Assembly: GCA_014155875.1 (NCBI GenBank)
Contig: JACEFZ010002082.1
Span: forward strand, 1-64,000
DNA: 64,000 nt
Reading direction: 5' to 3'
Source of the DNA: Cepaea nemoralis
Taxonomy: Eukaryota; Mollusca; Gastropoda; Stylommatophora; Helicidae
Position 1 is the stretch's first letter. Each line of letters starts with the position of its first letter. A program made the position numbers and the translations under genes. Below are positions 29,560 through 39,779 of the stretch, in pieces. Below the pieces are notes generated by a model that worked only from the letters and a program-made list of their open reading frames with translations, made no database searches and was not told the origin of the DNA.

Positions 29560-30080
29560 TTTACTAATATTACACATTGCACCCCTCTCGGGATTCTCCG
29601 TAGTCAAGCCGTCTGACTCGGGCTCCGAAGGTTGTATGTTCGATTCCGGGCCGCATCCTTCATTTCACGAGTGCATTTTTTCGGAGACTCCCGAGGGTCG
29701 TCGCTGGAGCTACGGAGTTCGTGCTTTGTGCGACGCTTTCCGCACTGCGGAAAGAAACTGAGCCATATGGGATAAAAACCCGGTGCAATGCAGCCGACCC
29801 TGTAAACTACTTCTTTCATTGCACCCACTCCCATACGAATCCGGATACGCCTTTGTGTGTCATCTGAATTGGCAGGTCCCCAATTACTGTAAACATAACT
29901 TCGTTAGCGAGAAATCACTAGTTGTTCAGCAAAACATCAAAGGAATGTCGCCGCTTTTGATGATTTAAGTTGTTTTTGGACCTATCAAAGACATATTCCT
30001 TGGGTGGGGGTAAATATAAGACGGCTGGAAAAATTTCATAACGATGCAACAGACAGTTTTCAAAATAATTGATCGTGAAT
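29560..30080 (+). repeat. Dispersed repeat family, copy interrupted by a SINE
   Basis: Matches 54285-54560 along GTCTTTACTAATATTA, CATTGCACCCACT, GGATACGCCTT and CTATCAAAGACATATTCCTTG. The match is split by a 232-bp SINE. Family identity unknown. Confidence 0.75.
29585..29816 (+). mobile_element. SINE family A copy with 10-bp TSD
   Basis: tRNA-derived: B-box-like TGTTCGATTCC at about 29637-29647 and an A-box region AGTCAAGCC upstream. The body contains a hairpin CTTTCCGC...GCGGAAAG. Flanking CATTGCACCC copies at 29575-29584 and 29817-29826 are the target duplication; the empty site exists once at 54300-54309 in a related repeat. Confidence 0.85.
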
Positions 30081-30178
30081 GAAGGCATTCAAATCGGAAC
30101 ATACTATAGACATAAGCCTTTTTATGGGAGGAGTTTTTAGAGTCAGTTAGAACCATAGAAGCTGTTTGCTTCTAGAGT

Positions 30179-30335
30179 ACGAACCGAACGAACGAACCAA
30201 CGAACAAACAAACTTTATTTACAAAGGGTTAAGAATTGGGCACGCAGGCCGTCTAACATTCTGCCCGTCTATCACTCTATTTCATACATTATTTCGTCCA
30301 CACATCATTCGAGGCTAAATGAGAACAACAATAAT
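30179..30335 (-). repeat. Dispersed repeat with GAACGAACGAAC end
   Basis: Reverse-oriented relative of 25483-25612, starting GAACGAACGAACC and containing AAAGGGTTAAGAATTGGGCACG. Unclassified. Confidence 0.65.
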
Positions 30336-30507
30336 ATTTTTAAAAACGCAGTATAAAGGCATGGGAGAAATGCAAAAGTCACTACTACATGACAGAGGAA
30401 AAGTCAGAACCGGTATTCAGTCAATGTCATAGTTAGAGGCAGAGAACCTGACATAGCCATTGAGTCGACTGTTACAGCTAGAGACAACGTGTGTAATTAG
30501 TTAGTTG

Positions 30508-30712
30508 CATGTCCTTTACAGGACGCCACAATCAACCTCAGCATGTTATGGCTATTTGCCATTCACTGTGCAATTGTTACATTAGTTTGACAATGCTTCA
30601 TGAACACCTGGCGCCTAGTATCACCGAAATCAACGCAAGGCAGTCTGCTTTAAAATGGTCTGCAGCTGATTGCGAACTCGGTATGTCGGGAAAAGGCGTT
30701 CACTGCCCCTAA
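30508..30712 (-). mobile_element. SINE family B copy, degraded
   Basis: Begins with the reverse complement of the family 3' end (CATGTCCTTTACAGGACGCC) and continues through a diverged body. No clear target duplication. Confidence 0.5.
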
Positions 30713-31664
30713 ACCACAACGCTGGTTGTGTAATTAGAGTTGGCTGGATTTCGCAGATGTCTTAGCCAGAAGAAACATGCAGAAAGACATAGCTAGACAT
30801 GACGCCATAAAGAGATGGTAGAAGAGACTACTCGCTACTCATGGGAACTAAGACTCATCAACGCGGGACTCAGAGGTGTTTCCAAGGCACCAGGGCCGGG
30901 TTATATACTGACCAAGACCTATTGACGCGTCCTCGTCGAGCGTCCTGGGCAACAGGTCCCTTCGGGGTCCTGGCTAAAGTCAGTAGGATCGCCGATTCCT
31001 CCAAAGTCGGAGAGTGTCTGCCTGTACGGCGAGGAACCACCAGTCTGCACACCAATAAGCCAGACATGGGACAACTGATACTCACGCAAACCTCAGGTCC
31101 TGTATGACATCACACTGATGTTGGACAACAGGATGCCTTCATCCGACATACAGGACTTCGCGTTGGAGCTCAAGCCAACGAACACAAGCAAGCAAGCACT
31201 CATAAACGCATTGCCCTCCTTAGGTATTGACATGTAGACAGGACCTCAGAGATAAACACTGAGTGGACAAGAAACAGACACTTGCTTGGTGACGTGTATG
31301 TGAAGACTGTTATGACACTCATGTCCTATGATCGCATCTATATAGAACAGTTATGTTATAAATATAATGTGGTATACACAAATAAATATCAATTGGGGAA
31401 CCCTTTGAGGCCTGTAAGATAGTTCATAAATAAACACACATGTATTGTTTGACGCTCATAGAAGTAGAGGGAAAGATGTCTAGTTGGCCATGCACACTTG
31501 TTCCTACAGCGAGATGCTGTCGGTATTTGGAGGTGACAGTTGGAATCCCGGTGGCTAGCTATAGCTTCCAATTTTTTCTTTGTCTTGTGCGTCCTCTAAA
31601 CCTTTTCTTCTACTACATTGAGGGCTAAAAAAATTCACGTGTATTTACTTATGAACTGAATATA
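30713..31664. other. No recognisable gene
   Basis: Short frames only. Nothing identified. Confidence 0.5.
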
Positions 31665-33290
31665 AATCTCATCTCATCTCATCATGTTCCTCTTGTACCT
31701 TGCGGTGTCGAGGTGAAGTATAAACTTCGTGAGAGTGCCCGATTATTGGCTTCATATATCAATATTCCCATGGACTCTGCTATTCCCTCCGTCCAACGTT
31801 TACGTTTTCGGCCTCTTCCGCTGTTTCCATCCGGTCTGTACATCATTGCTTGTTGTGGTATGCTGTTGACTGGTAACCTACTTGCATGGCCAAACCATTT
31901 GACTTGCTGCTTTCTAATAAAATCTAGTGCTGCTTTAACCCCTACTTTAGTCCTGATTTATTCATTTCTGATCTTATTTCTTCTTGATACTTGAGTATTC
32001 TTCTCAGGAACTTCATTTCTGTTGTTGTGATTTTTCTTTTCTCTTCTTCTGTCATTGTCCAGGATTGGCATTGGTAGCATAGAGTTGGTAGGAAGATTGT
32101 GTTGCAAAGTGCTTTCTTGGTAGTTATTGATACATGTTTGTTCTTTAGTATTGGTGCCATTTGTCCAATGAGTTGATTTGCCTTATTGCACCTATTTTCG
32201 ATCTCGTCTTCTGATCTGCCATTTGATGGTATTATACTTCATAGGTACTTGAAACTCTTTACTTGTTTCAAAGGATGTTCGTTTAGGTGAATTGTTGCTG
32301 TTTGTTCTTCTTTAGCTTATAGTCATTACCTCTGTTTTGCATGTGCTAATTTTCATGTTTTGTTCCCTACACATTTCGTTTAGACTATTTAAGTGGTCTT
32401 GTAATTCAGCTTCTGATTTTGCTATTAGTGCTTGGTCGTCCGCATACAGAAGTTCTCTAATGGTTAGATTTGCAGATGGTTCTTCTTCTGTGTTCTCGTC
32501 ATGCGGTATTCTTGCTGTCTCTGCCTGGCTGGTTTCTTTACATGTGTTGTCTATATATGTTATGAACAAGAGAGGGGACAGGACACAACCTTGTCGTACT
32601 CCAGATCTTATAGTGAAGGGTTCTGAGTGTCCTGCAGTTGCTCTCACTATGCATTCATTGTTGTTGTATAAACTTCTACATAGATTTGTTAAATGTGTAC
32701 CCACTCCATATTGTTTAAGCATTTCCCACAGCTTGTTTCTATCTACTGTACCGAATGCCTTTTCTTGGTCGACAAAGGCTAAGTAGAGTGTTTCATTGAA
32801 TTCGATTGAATTTTCTATAAGTTGTCTAAGAGCAAAAATAGCATCTGTGCATCTTTTGTTTTTCCTAAATCCAAGTTATGTTTCGCTTAGCTGGGGTTCT
32901 AAAGTAGTTCGTAATCTTTTTTCAAGAATTTTGCAAAATATTTTCCCAGTATAACTCAACAGTGAGATGCCTCTGAATTGTGTGCAGTCTCTTTTGCTGC
33001 CCTTGTTTTTCCAAATTGGGATAATTATGGCGTTTCCCCAGTCTCGTGGTGTCTGTTGTTCTACCCAAACATGGTTGAATAGTCTATGTAGCCAAGCTGT
33101 TCCTACTTCTCTTGCTGCTTTAATTAGTTCATTTGGTATTTCATCCTGTCCCGGTGATTTGTTAAATGGGGCTTATGATGGCTTCTATAATTTCTTCTTT
33201 TAGTATGTCTGGTTCTAGTTCTTCGGTAACATCTGTGTAGGTCTCTTGAATTCCTGTGACATCTGATGGGAACCTGAATATAAATAAAAG
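31665..33290 (-). pseudogene. RTE-like LINE reverse transcriptase, decayed
   Basis: Minus-strand segments decode to reverse-transcriptase blocks: FVDQEKAF, then SGVRQGCVLSPLLF, then LLYADDQAL (active-site Asp pair present), then the C-terminal LPTLCYQCQSWTM and VKWFGHASRLP with RGRKRKRW. Several stops and frameshifts interrupt them. A (CTCAT)n stretch at about 31670 is the likely 3' tail. The 5' endonuclease is not seen. Confidence 0.8.
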
Positions 33291-33699
33291 TATTAAATCA
33301 GTGTCAGAAACTCGTCAGTGCTTGTGCGTTATACTCTGTATCTAATCATTACCATGTGGGAGATCTTTTGCAGAACGTCGCTCCCACTCTCAATCTCTGG
33401 CCATCTCTCCTGCCTGATGCACCCTCATGCGCCAGGAATCTGTAATAGCCTTTGTCCATCTTCGTGCTAGCAGACCCCAGCATCTTCGTCTATGAACCAT
33501 GCCTTCCATCAAGCCACTGTGGTGCTGAATATGGTCAAAGTAATGAGCTAGTTTCATTCCATGATCAGATCTTGTCGAACGTCAGTATGTTTCTTCTTAT
33601 TATTCGACTATGTTCTAGAAGACTACATTGTCTCTATGTGTCTACATTGTGAATATGTACTACGCCATCAATTCTAATGAATTTTCTTATTGCATTACA

Positions 33700-34980
33700 C
33701 AGTCACTTGCATCATCTTCATCATCAAGCAGCTACTAAATGCAACTGTTTCTGTATCTTCTTTGTCCGTTATCCCTTAAAGGAGCACATATGTTCAACTA
33801 ACTTTGATCTTTAACCATCTTCTGCAGCTTTTTCATGTCCTCGCCATATTATTCATTTTCCCCATCTCCGTTTGTTTTTTGGGCCTTCATTTATTTCTTG
33901 TTGCCATGGAGGATCTAAAGAGAGCGCGTTCTAGTAATAATATGAACACATTTTCTTAATGTGTGCGCTATACGTCGTCGTCGGTTTTCTTCACCTCTTC
34001 ATTCTCTGCAATGTTTTTTTAGTTCTCATCATGAGCTGCGCATTAGTGATTCTAGAATATCATTTTTGTATTTCCAATTCTGGAGAAGCAGCAGTTAATG
34101 CATGTTTGCAGTTTATTAACAACTGTTCTAGTTGTTCTCCGTTCTTCTGGTGCATACAGCAATCTCATTTGTTGTTAGAGTTAAATATACTCACTTTTGT
34201 ATTAGAACTAATTTCTTTTTGCTTCTTCATGTTTCCCGGTGCTATGAAAGCTACTCTGGCATGCATATTGTGTTCTTATATTAATTTGTCTATCTACTCC
34301 CCCACATATATCTGCAAGAGCATCTAAATATGTATGATTTCACCTCTCGAAGTGAATTTCAGCAAAGGAAATCAGTTCATCCTTTACTTGATTTATTCCC
34401 TCTCCTTTATCTTTCCCTACGCATTTTGTGTCCAAACCGTTGTTACCTCCCGTCAATATATTTCACTTACTCTGCATCAAATTACGCATGTGGTAAAGGA
34501 GGGCAATGTCCGGGAAACACAGTTTATCAAGATGCTGGTCATAGTTATTGTTGTCTTTTATATTCAGCATATAGTCAATTAGAATAATGCAGGTGGCAAA
34601 AGACACCATTGTCGCACGCCTGTTCTTATTCAATCTTGCCTGTTAGTTGTGCTTCATGAGGAACTCTGCATTTCGAATCACTATGCATTGCTTTTATCAA
34701 ATTTAAAGTATTCTGTTGGATCCCATAATGCCGCAAAAGTTTCATTAAAATTTCTCCTTAATCAGTTCATGCTTATCACTTTCTGATGTATAACATTGGA
34801 TCAAATTCATGTTTATTTTGTGTAGTTGTATATGATGCCTTTATTATTTCAGATATCTCTGCGTCCCAATCTATTATCGCTTACTTTGCCTTTTTAGACA
34901 GAATTAAACAACTCCCTCGCTGTCTGGGGTCTTTTTCACTGTATGGCCTGATGTCAGCACTGACTCGCCTGTGTTTAAAT
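33700..34980 (-). pseudogene. Second decayed LINE on the minus strand
   Basis: Weak but ordered similarity to non-LTR reverse transcriptases: LLRHYGIQQNTLNLIKAMHS near 34700, then a TYLDALADICGGVDRQINIR segment near 34300 (TYLGS...GG equivalent) and a basic GPKNKRRWGK segment near 33880. Many stops. The family is uncertain. Confidence 0.5.
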
Positions 34981-35154
34981 GCTTTTTGCTGTTTTATACC
35001 ATCTTGTTTCGCATGATCTCAAAATATTAATCTTAAAATATTTCTGTGTCCCTACAAACAAAAGAACACACACATCAATGGGTTGACTGAATATCAAATA
35101 CGGCAAAATCATTACATAAAAATATCAGATTTTATATGCGTCATCAGTGACAAG

Positions 35155-35310
35155 AGAAAAACGGTATGATATTCGGAATAATAATGAAGGTGCATCAATT
35201 ATGAAGATGGAAGTTCAGAATGCTCTTAATCATAAGAAAACTGGCAAGACCCCGGGTCCAGACAAAATCACAACAGAAATTATTAATGCCTTAAAAAAGG
35301 GTCACCAAAC
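35155..35310 (+). pseudogene. RTE-like LINE, internal fragment
   Basis: About 80% similar to 52640-52750 of the larger LINE, encoding the start of the RT domain (KKTGKTPGPDKITTEIINAL). Truncated on both sides. Confidence 0.75.
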
Positions 35311-35476
35311 TTGTTTACCACAGTGGGCTAACAGTGGATAACTGCCAAAATGACGAGCCCGTGCCACATAATCATTCTGTACAATACTTGCAAGCCAGAA
35401 CGAAAGCTCTGGAGAAAAAAGACGAAAAACTAAGTTTAGCACTCCATGATAATCATGGGTGAGTGGCGTACAATGC

Positions 35477-35477
<1 letters not shown>

Positions 35478-35551
<74 letters not shown>
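35478..35551 (+). repeat. (AAC)n microsatellite
   Basis: About 24 AAC units. Frames giving poly-Thr, poly-Val or poly-Cys are artefacts. Confidence 0.95.
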
Positions 35552-35639
35552 AAAGACAACTAACATATTTATTTACTTTTAAAAAAGTTATCAAATATGG
35601 CCACGTTAGCAAAAAGATAATTTCATCAGACCTAGTGTG

Positions 35640-36182
35640 TGTCAGAGTCTCCAATGTCTCCAACGGAGATGCAGTAACATCGTTACGCCCGCCAGGCGAA
35701 TAGTCTCCAACCGGGATGCAGTAACATCGTTACGCCCGCCAGGCGAGTACCAGTTACCTGCCTGCAGGTTGCTGGCTGACGTGATAGTCAGCGGTCAGGC
35801 AAGGACAAAGCAAGACGCACGCAGTCCTCGTGAAGCCAATCCACAGGGCAAGCGCTGTGCGGGGAAACCGGCAGACGGCTTGGGAACTCGGACATGACAG
35901 GACGTGTGGGTTGAGAAAGGCTTCGTGTAGTTCTGTGCCCGAAAGTCGAGTGCTTGTATATATTGTAAGATAGACTGTGAAGCTGTGGGTTTTGTCTGTA
36001 AGTGTACTGATGTATTGTATATGTATAGTAATGATCATCACATGCCAAACTAGATCGTATTGCATGTGAATTGTAAATAAATCCATTGAACTTAGTGTCA
36101 TTGTGTGTCAAGTCCAATCATTTTGTACTTGTACTTGTCTCACATATGTTAGGTCCAACGAGCCAGGTTTAAGATCCTGACA
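35640..36182 (+). mobile_element. Solo LTR (543 bp) with 5-bp TSD
   Basis: Starts TGTCA and ends TGACA (perfect short inverted ends) and is flanked by GTGTG at 35635-35639 and 36183-36187. It is the same length as the 5' LTR at 60865-61407 and differs at a small number of sites. Internal features: a 44-bp tandem repeat (35656-35699 and 35703-35746), each with the dyad GTAAC-ATC-GTTAC, and AATAAA at 36076-36081. It was left by LTR-LTR recombination of a Ty3/Gypsy-type element. Confidence 0.95.
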
Positions 36183-36224
36183 GTGTGCACATATCTGAAT
36201 CTTACAAACTAAGCAGCAAAAACG

Positions 36225-37982
36225 TTAGTGAGATTTGTGAAACTGTCGTTTGACTCCCAAGATATCATCAATGCTTTGTTTGGAATTGCTGCATCCAATC
36301 AAGAGAATTGCTTTCAAATGTTCGTCAGTCAATCTTGTTCGATGTGTTGACTTCATATACTTCATTTATGAAAATGTTTGCTCACAGAGATAAGTTGTTT
36401 CAAACACTGATGCCATAACAGCGGCAAAATTCTTCAGTTTCCGTAACTCAACATCAGGTAAGCAGCGGTAAAATTCAACACAATTTCCTTCTCTGTGCTT
36501 CTCTTTCAACAATCCATTTGCTTGCAAATCCATGAGCTCCAATAGTAGTTTAACTGGCACATCATCAAGGTTACAATCAGGCGAATTCTGGAACAGAATA
36601 ATGTCAAGATCTGCAAATCTCTCCAAAAATTCTTCTTCAAGTCACGAATAATTTTTTTTCGGAAAATCAAGGTTGACATCATCCATTTTTGTAGCGCATA
36701 CTCTTTAAAACGGTGAAAATAAGAAATGTTTTCTCCTTGCAGTTGTGTTTCAAGCAATGACAGCTTTTCCGAAATCCTTTGATGATTCTGTAGATATTAC
36801 AGACCGGATTATCCTTTCCCTTAAGTTTCAAGTTCAGTTCATTCATGAGGGATGTGATGTCGATCAAATATGACAACTTTGACAGCCAGGGAAGGATCTG
36901 AAAACTATCGTTTTTCAGTGAGGAAAACACCTATTTCGCTTCGGAGCTTGTAAAAACGAAACAGGAATTTACCACAGCTGAGTCACCACACTGGTTTATG
37001 ATAAGACAAGTCACATAATTCAGAATCAATTTCTTCAAGAAAAGCCTGAAATGACGGTGAATGAGTGCATATCCTCGATTTAAGTTCACGGCAAAAACAA
37101 CACACACAGTACACAAGAAATATGTAAGTCTTTCCCACAGAGTGCTTGCTGATGTATGATGCAGTGTATGAACAGAACATCCGGAATTTGCAAATCTTCC
37201 AACTGAGTCCTGACCTACCCCACTAGACACTTCCTCACTCCAGCCATTATTTCCTCCATCAACTGTAACACCTCGAAGCTGTTTCCACTGAAGGTTATAG
37301 TCTTGCACACAAAAAATTTCACTTCCACAGTTGTTGTTGCATACATGCTGCAAACGGATGCCAACTCTTCCGTTATCTGAAAGTCCAAACTGACACAACG
37401 AGTGAACAGGAGAAGATGTGACGTACTCCCGAGATCAGTAGACTCCTCCAGCGCCAGAGAATACCGCAAGTTCCTTGCTTTCTCTCGTATCTGTAGCGCT
37501 ATGTTCTCTAAAATTTCATCTTTTCTCCGCACAACTGAACTTGCCGAAAGATGATAGTTCCAAACACATCGGCTTTCTCGGAACATAAGTCGTTTGCTGC
37601 TTCTATCATACACTCATTGATGATGTTGCCATCAGTAAACGGTTTTCCTCGTTCTGTCATCTTATGCACTATTTTGTAACTTGTACGAGTGACAGATTCA
37701 TTTCAGCAAACTTTCTCATGAAGACATTTCTTTGTGTTTCTAAACCACGTTTCATGGACTCATATTTCTCAGATTGTACCTTTCCAAAAAACTTTGACTA
37801 TGTTGATAGATGTTTTGTTTCATAGTGACACCGAAGATTGCATTCTTTCAAAGGGTCAACACTTTCGCTGCATATTACGCAAATGGTTTTCTGGACCTTT
37901 CTTTCCACAAAGAAGTACTTTCCTCCCCTTCTTCATTGAAAACGCAACACCTGGCATCCACTTTTCTTTTCTCGGTAGCCAT
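36225..37982 (-). pseudogene. hAT-type transposase-derived gene, decayed (GTF2IRD2/SCAND3-like)
   Basis: Reading on the minus strand from ATG at 37982: MATEKRKVDARCCVFNEE, typical of the start of this group; KPFTDGNIINECM near 37650; a catalytic-core segment SLALEESTD followed by LLLFTRCVSLDFQITEEL near 37440; and a C-terminal dimerization region CEQTFS...MK then RLTDEHLKAILLIG ending near 36225. Frameshifts and stops separate the blocks. There is no intron. An old hAT transposon, or a retrocopy of a domesticated relative, is possible. Confidence 0.78.
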
Positions 37983-38985
37983 ATTGAAGGGTGAAGTAAA
38001 CGGGATCTGAAAATGAAAAAGATATTGAATTAGAAACATAATCAAAATCATATTGAAACACAAGACAAGCAGAGGACTAGGGGTCACTGGTGAAACTATG
38101 GCTCACCAGAGGCACATGTAAATTTTAAAGGTAACTTTGGTAATAGAACATATTACATAATAAGGTTTGCAAAATATATAAATAGGGCCAGCCTAAATAG
38201 AGCAGTATTTTTCAATTGGGGTTCGGCTAGTGGCAGCCATGAGTTCCGCCAAAACAGACCGAAATCGCCTAAATGCAACATTTCTGCCCATCTGGTTTAT
38301 TAAATTAAGTAGGGCAGACACTTGGATCATCCAAAGAGTTCCTTGAGGAATGTAAACTTTGAGTAAGGATCTAATCCAGCAGAAAGGTTGGAAAACACTG
38401 GCCTAGAGACCAGCTTGATTAACACCTTGAATGGGGAAATTTTCAGAGCTGGGGATAATATTTTCCTAATAACACGAGGATTCCATGGCATTCGTATGCT
38501 ATTTTTGCTACATTACTACCTCTATTCATACTTGTAGTTCACTTACCTATCACTGTCAAACAAAGAAATCCTTGTTACATACCTATAAAATGGATGACAG
38601 GCAAAAAGAAGTAAATATTTCTGGAGCGTCGGACCTGTATTGAGAGCCGGACGCATCTGGGGAGGAGAAAATGCGTAATTGTGTTGCCATGGTAATCATG
38701 GTAACGAAAGAGAGTAGGTCGAGCTACCATGGTAGGACTTTGGACGGCGCGAAATAAGCAAACATTATAATAAACAAGAAAATCTAGATACAATAATTTA
38801 AAATTAAAAATAGTAAATTTAAGGCGCATAGCAGCCAGGAGGTCTCCGTACGTGTAAAGATCTCCTAGTATTCTAAATATAATATTTAAATTTAAATTGT
38901 ATCACAACGTCTCGTGTCCAATACATTTTATCAAGCAAATTCGAGTATCGTCGGCGGGCCTGATGAACTTATGTCACTGGCTGGG
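37983..38985. other. No recognisable gene
   Basis: AT-rich sequence with a palindromic CCATGGTAATCATGGTAACG segment at about 38688. No element recognised. Confidence 0.5.
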
Positions 38986-38989
38986 TCGT

Positions 38990-39775
38990 AGTTTGGTGAC
39001 CCCTGCCTTAGAAAAATATAGAATAGACCAAGTCATCAGACTGCTTAACATAATACGTAATACTGGAGATATATCTCCTGATTTATGTAATTCTATATTT
39101 ACTGCAATCCCAACGAAATCAGGAGCCCGGGAATTTGATCAAAATGGAACACTTAGTGTAATGAGCCACATGGCAAAGTTTTGCTTAGGAAGAACATATA
39201 ACCCGAAACAAGAGAAGAACAATGTGGGAAAAGGTACAATAAATGTTGTGTATATGCTGAAAGCCGGTCTCTCTGGCTGTGGGGTTACAACACTTTCTCT
39301 CTGTAATCCCGTTTATCACGCAGAGTCTCGTAGCGGAGCGAGAGCTGAGGCGGTTCGACCCCCGCTCGTGACTTGCGGAATACTGAGCCGGCCGCTCAGA
39401 AAGCAATGGCAAACTACTGAGCGTAATCTTGCCAAGAGATCAACATACAGCTGAAAGATGCTGGTGTTGACAGCTAAGTCCTGTAAAGGATATGCTAAAA
39501 AAAAAAAAATATGCTGAAAACATTAATTGAATGTTCTATAGAAGTAAATAATGACATTCCATAAAGTGAGACAATTCAAGAAGAGGAAGATGCTTGAAGA
39601 TCTACATATTGATGTTAAAGACATTAGTCTTTTTTTTAAACATACATTAGAAACAATAAGCTATGTTTATTGTAATGAAGTAGGTCAATATTAGCCTATT
39701 AAGAGACGTGTGCGACAGGAATGTGTGATATCTCCAGATGTTTTCCCTATACAGTGAAAATGGGCTTCTGCAATA
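38990..39775 (+). pseudogene. RTE-like LINE fragment interrupted by a SINE
   Basis: Matches 52750-53330 of the larger LINE: IDQVIRLLNIIRNTGDISPD, then INVVYML. The match stops at 39262 at a 246-bp SINE and resumes at 39509, ending near the segment equivalent to RQGCVMSPD. Stops make it inactive. Confidence 0.85.
39263..39508 (+). mobile_element. SINE family B, reference copy with 11-bp TSD
   Basis: 246 bp from GCCGGTCTCTCTGGCTGTGG to a poly(A) of 13. A tRNA-like A-box lies in the head and a B-box GGTTCGACCCC at about 39354. The 3' half has AAGCAATGGCAAACTACTGA and GATGCTGGTGTTGACAG. Flanking ATATGCTGAAA copies at 39252-39262 and 39509-39519 are the target duplication, and the host LINE confirms the pre-insertion sequence. 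Confidence 0.93.
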
Positions 39776-39779
39776 TTAA

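Noticed and set aside
29600..29660. A functional tRNA gene suggested by A/B-box-like sequence
   Set aside because: No complete cloverleaf, and the sequence is repeated at 46.4 kb within a longer unit with a target duplication; it is a SINE head.
35302..35703. Frames with poly-Thr, poly-Val and poly-Cys
   Set aside because: Artefacts of the (AAC)n microsatellite.
35754..36117. Minus-strand frames of 109-115 codons, repeated at 60979-61342
   Set aside because: Both lie within LTRs and repeat only because the LTRs are homologous.
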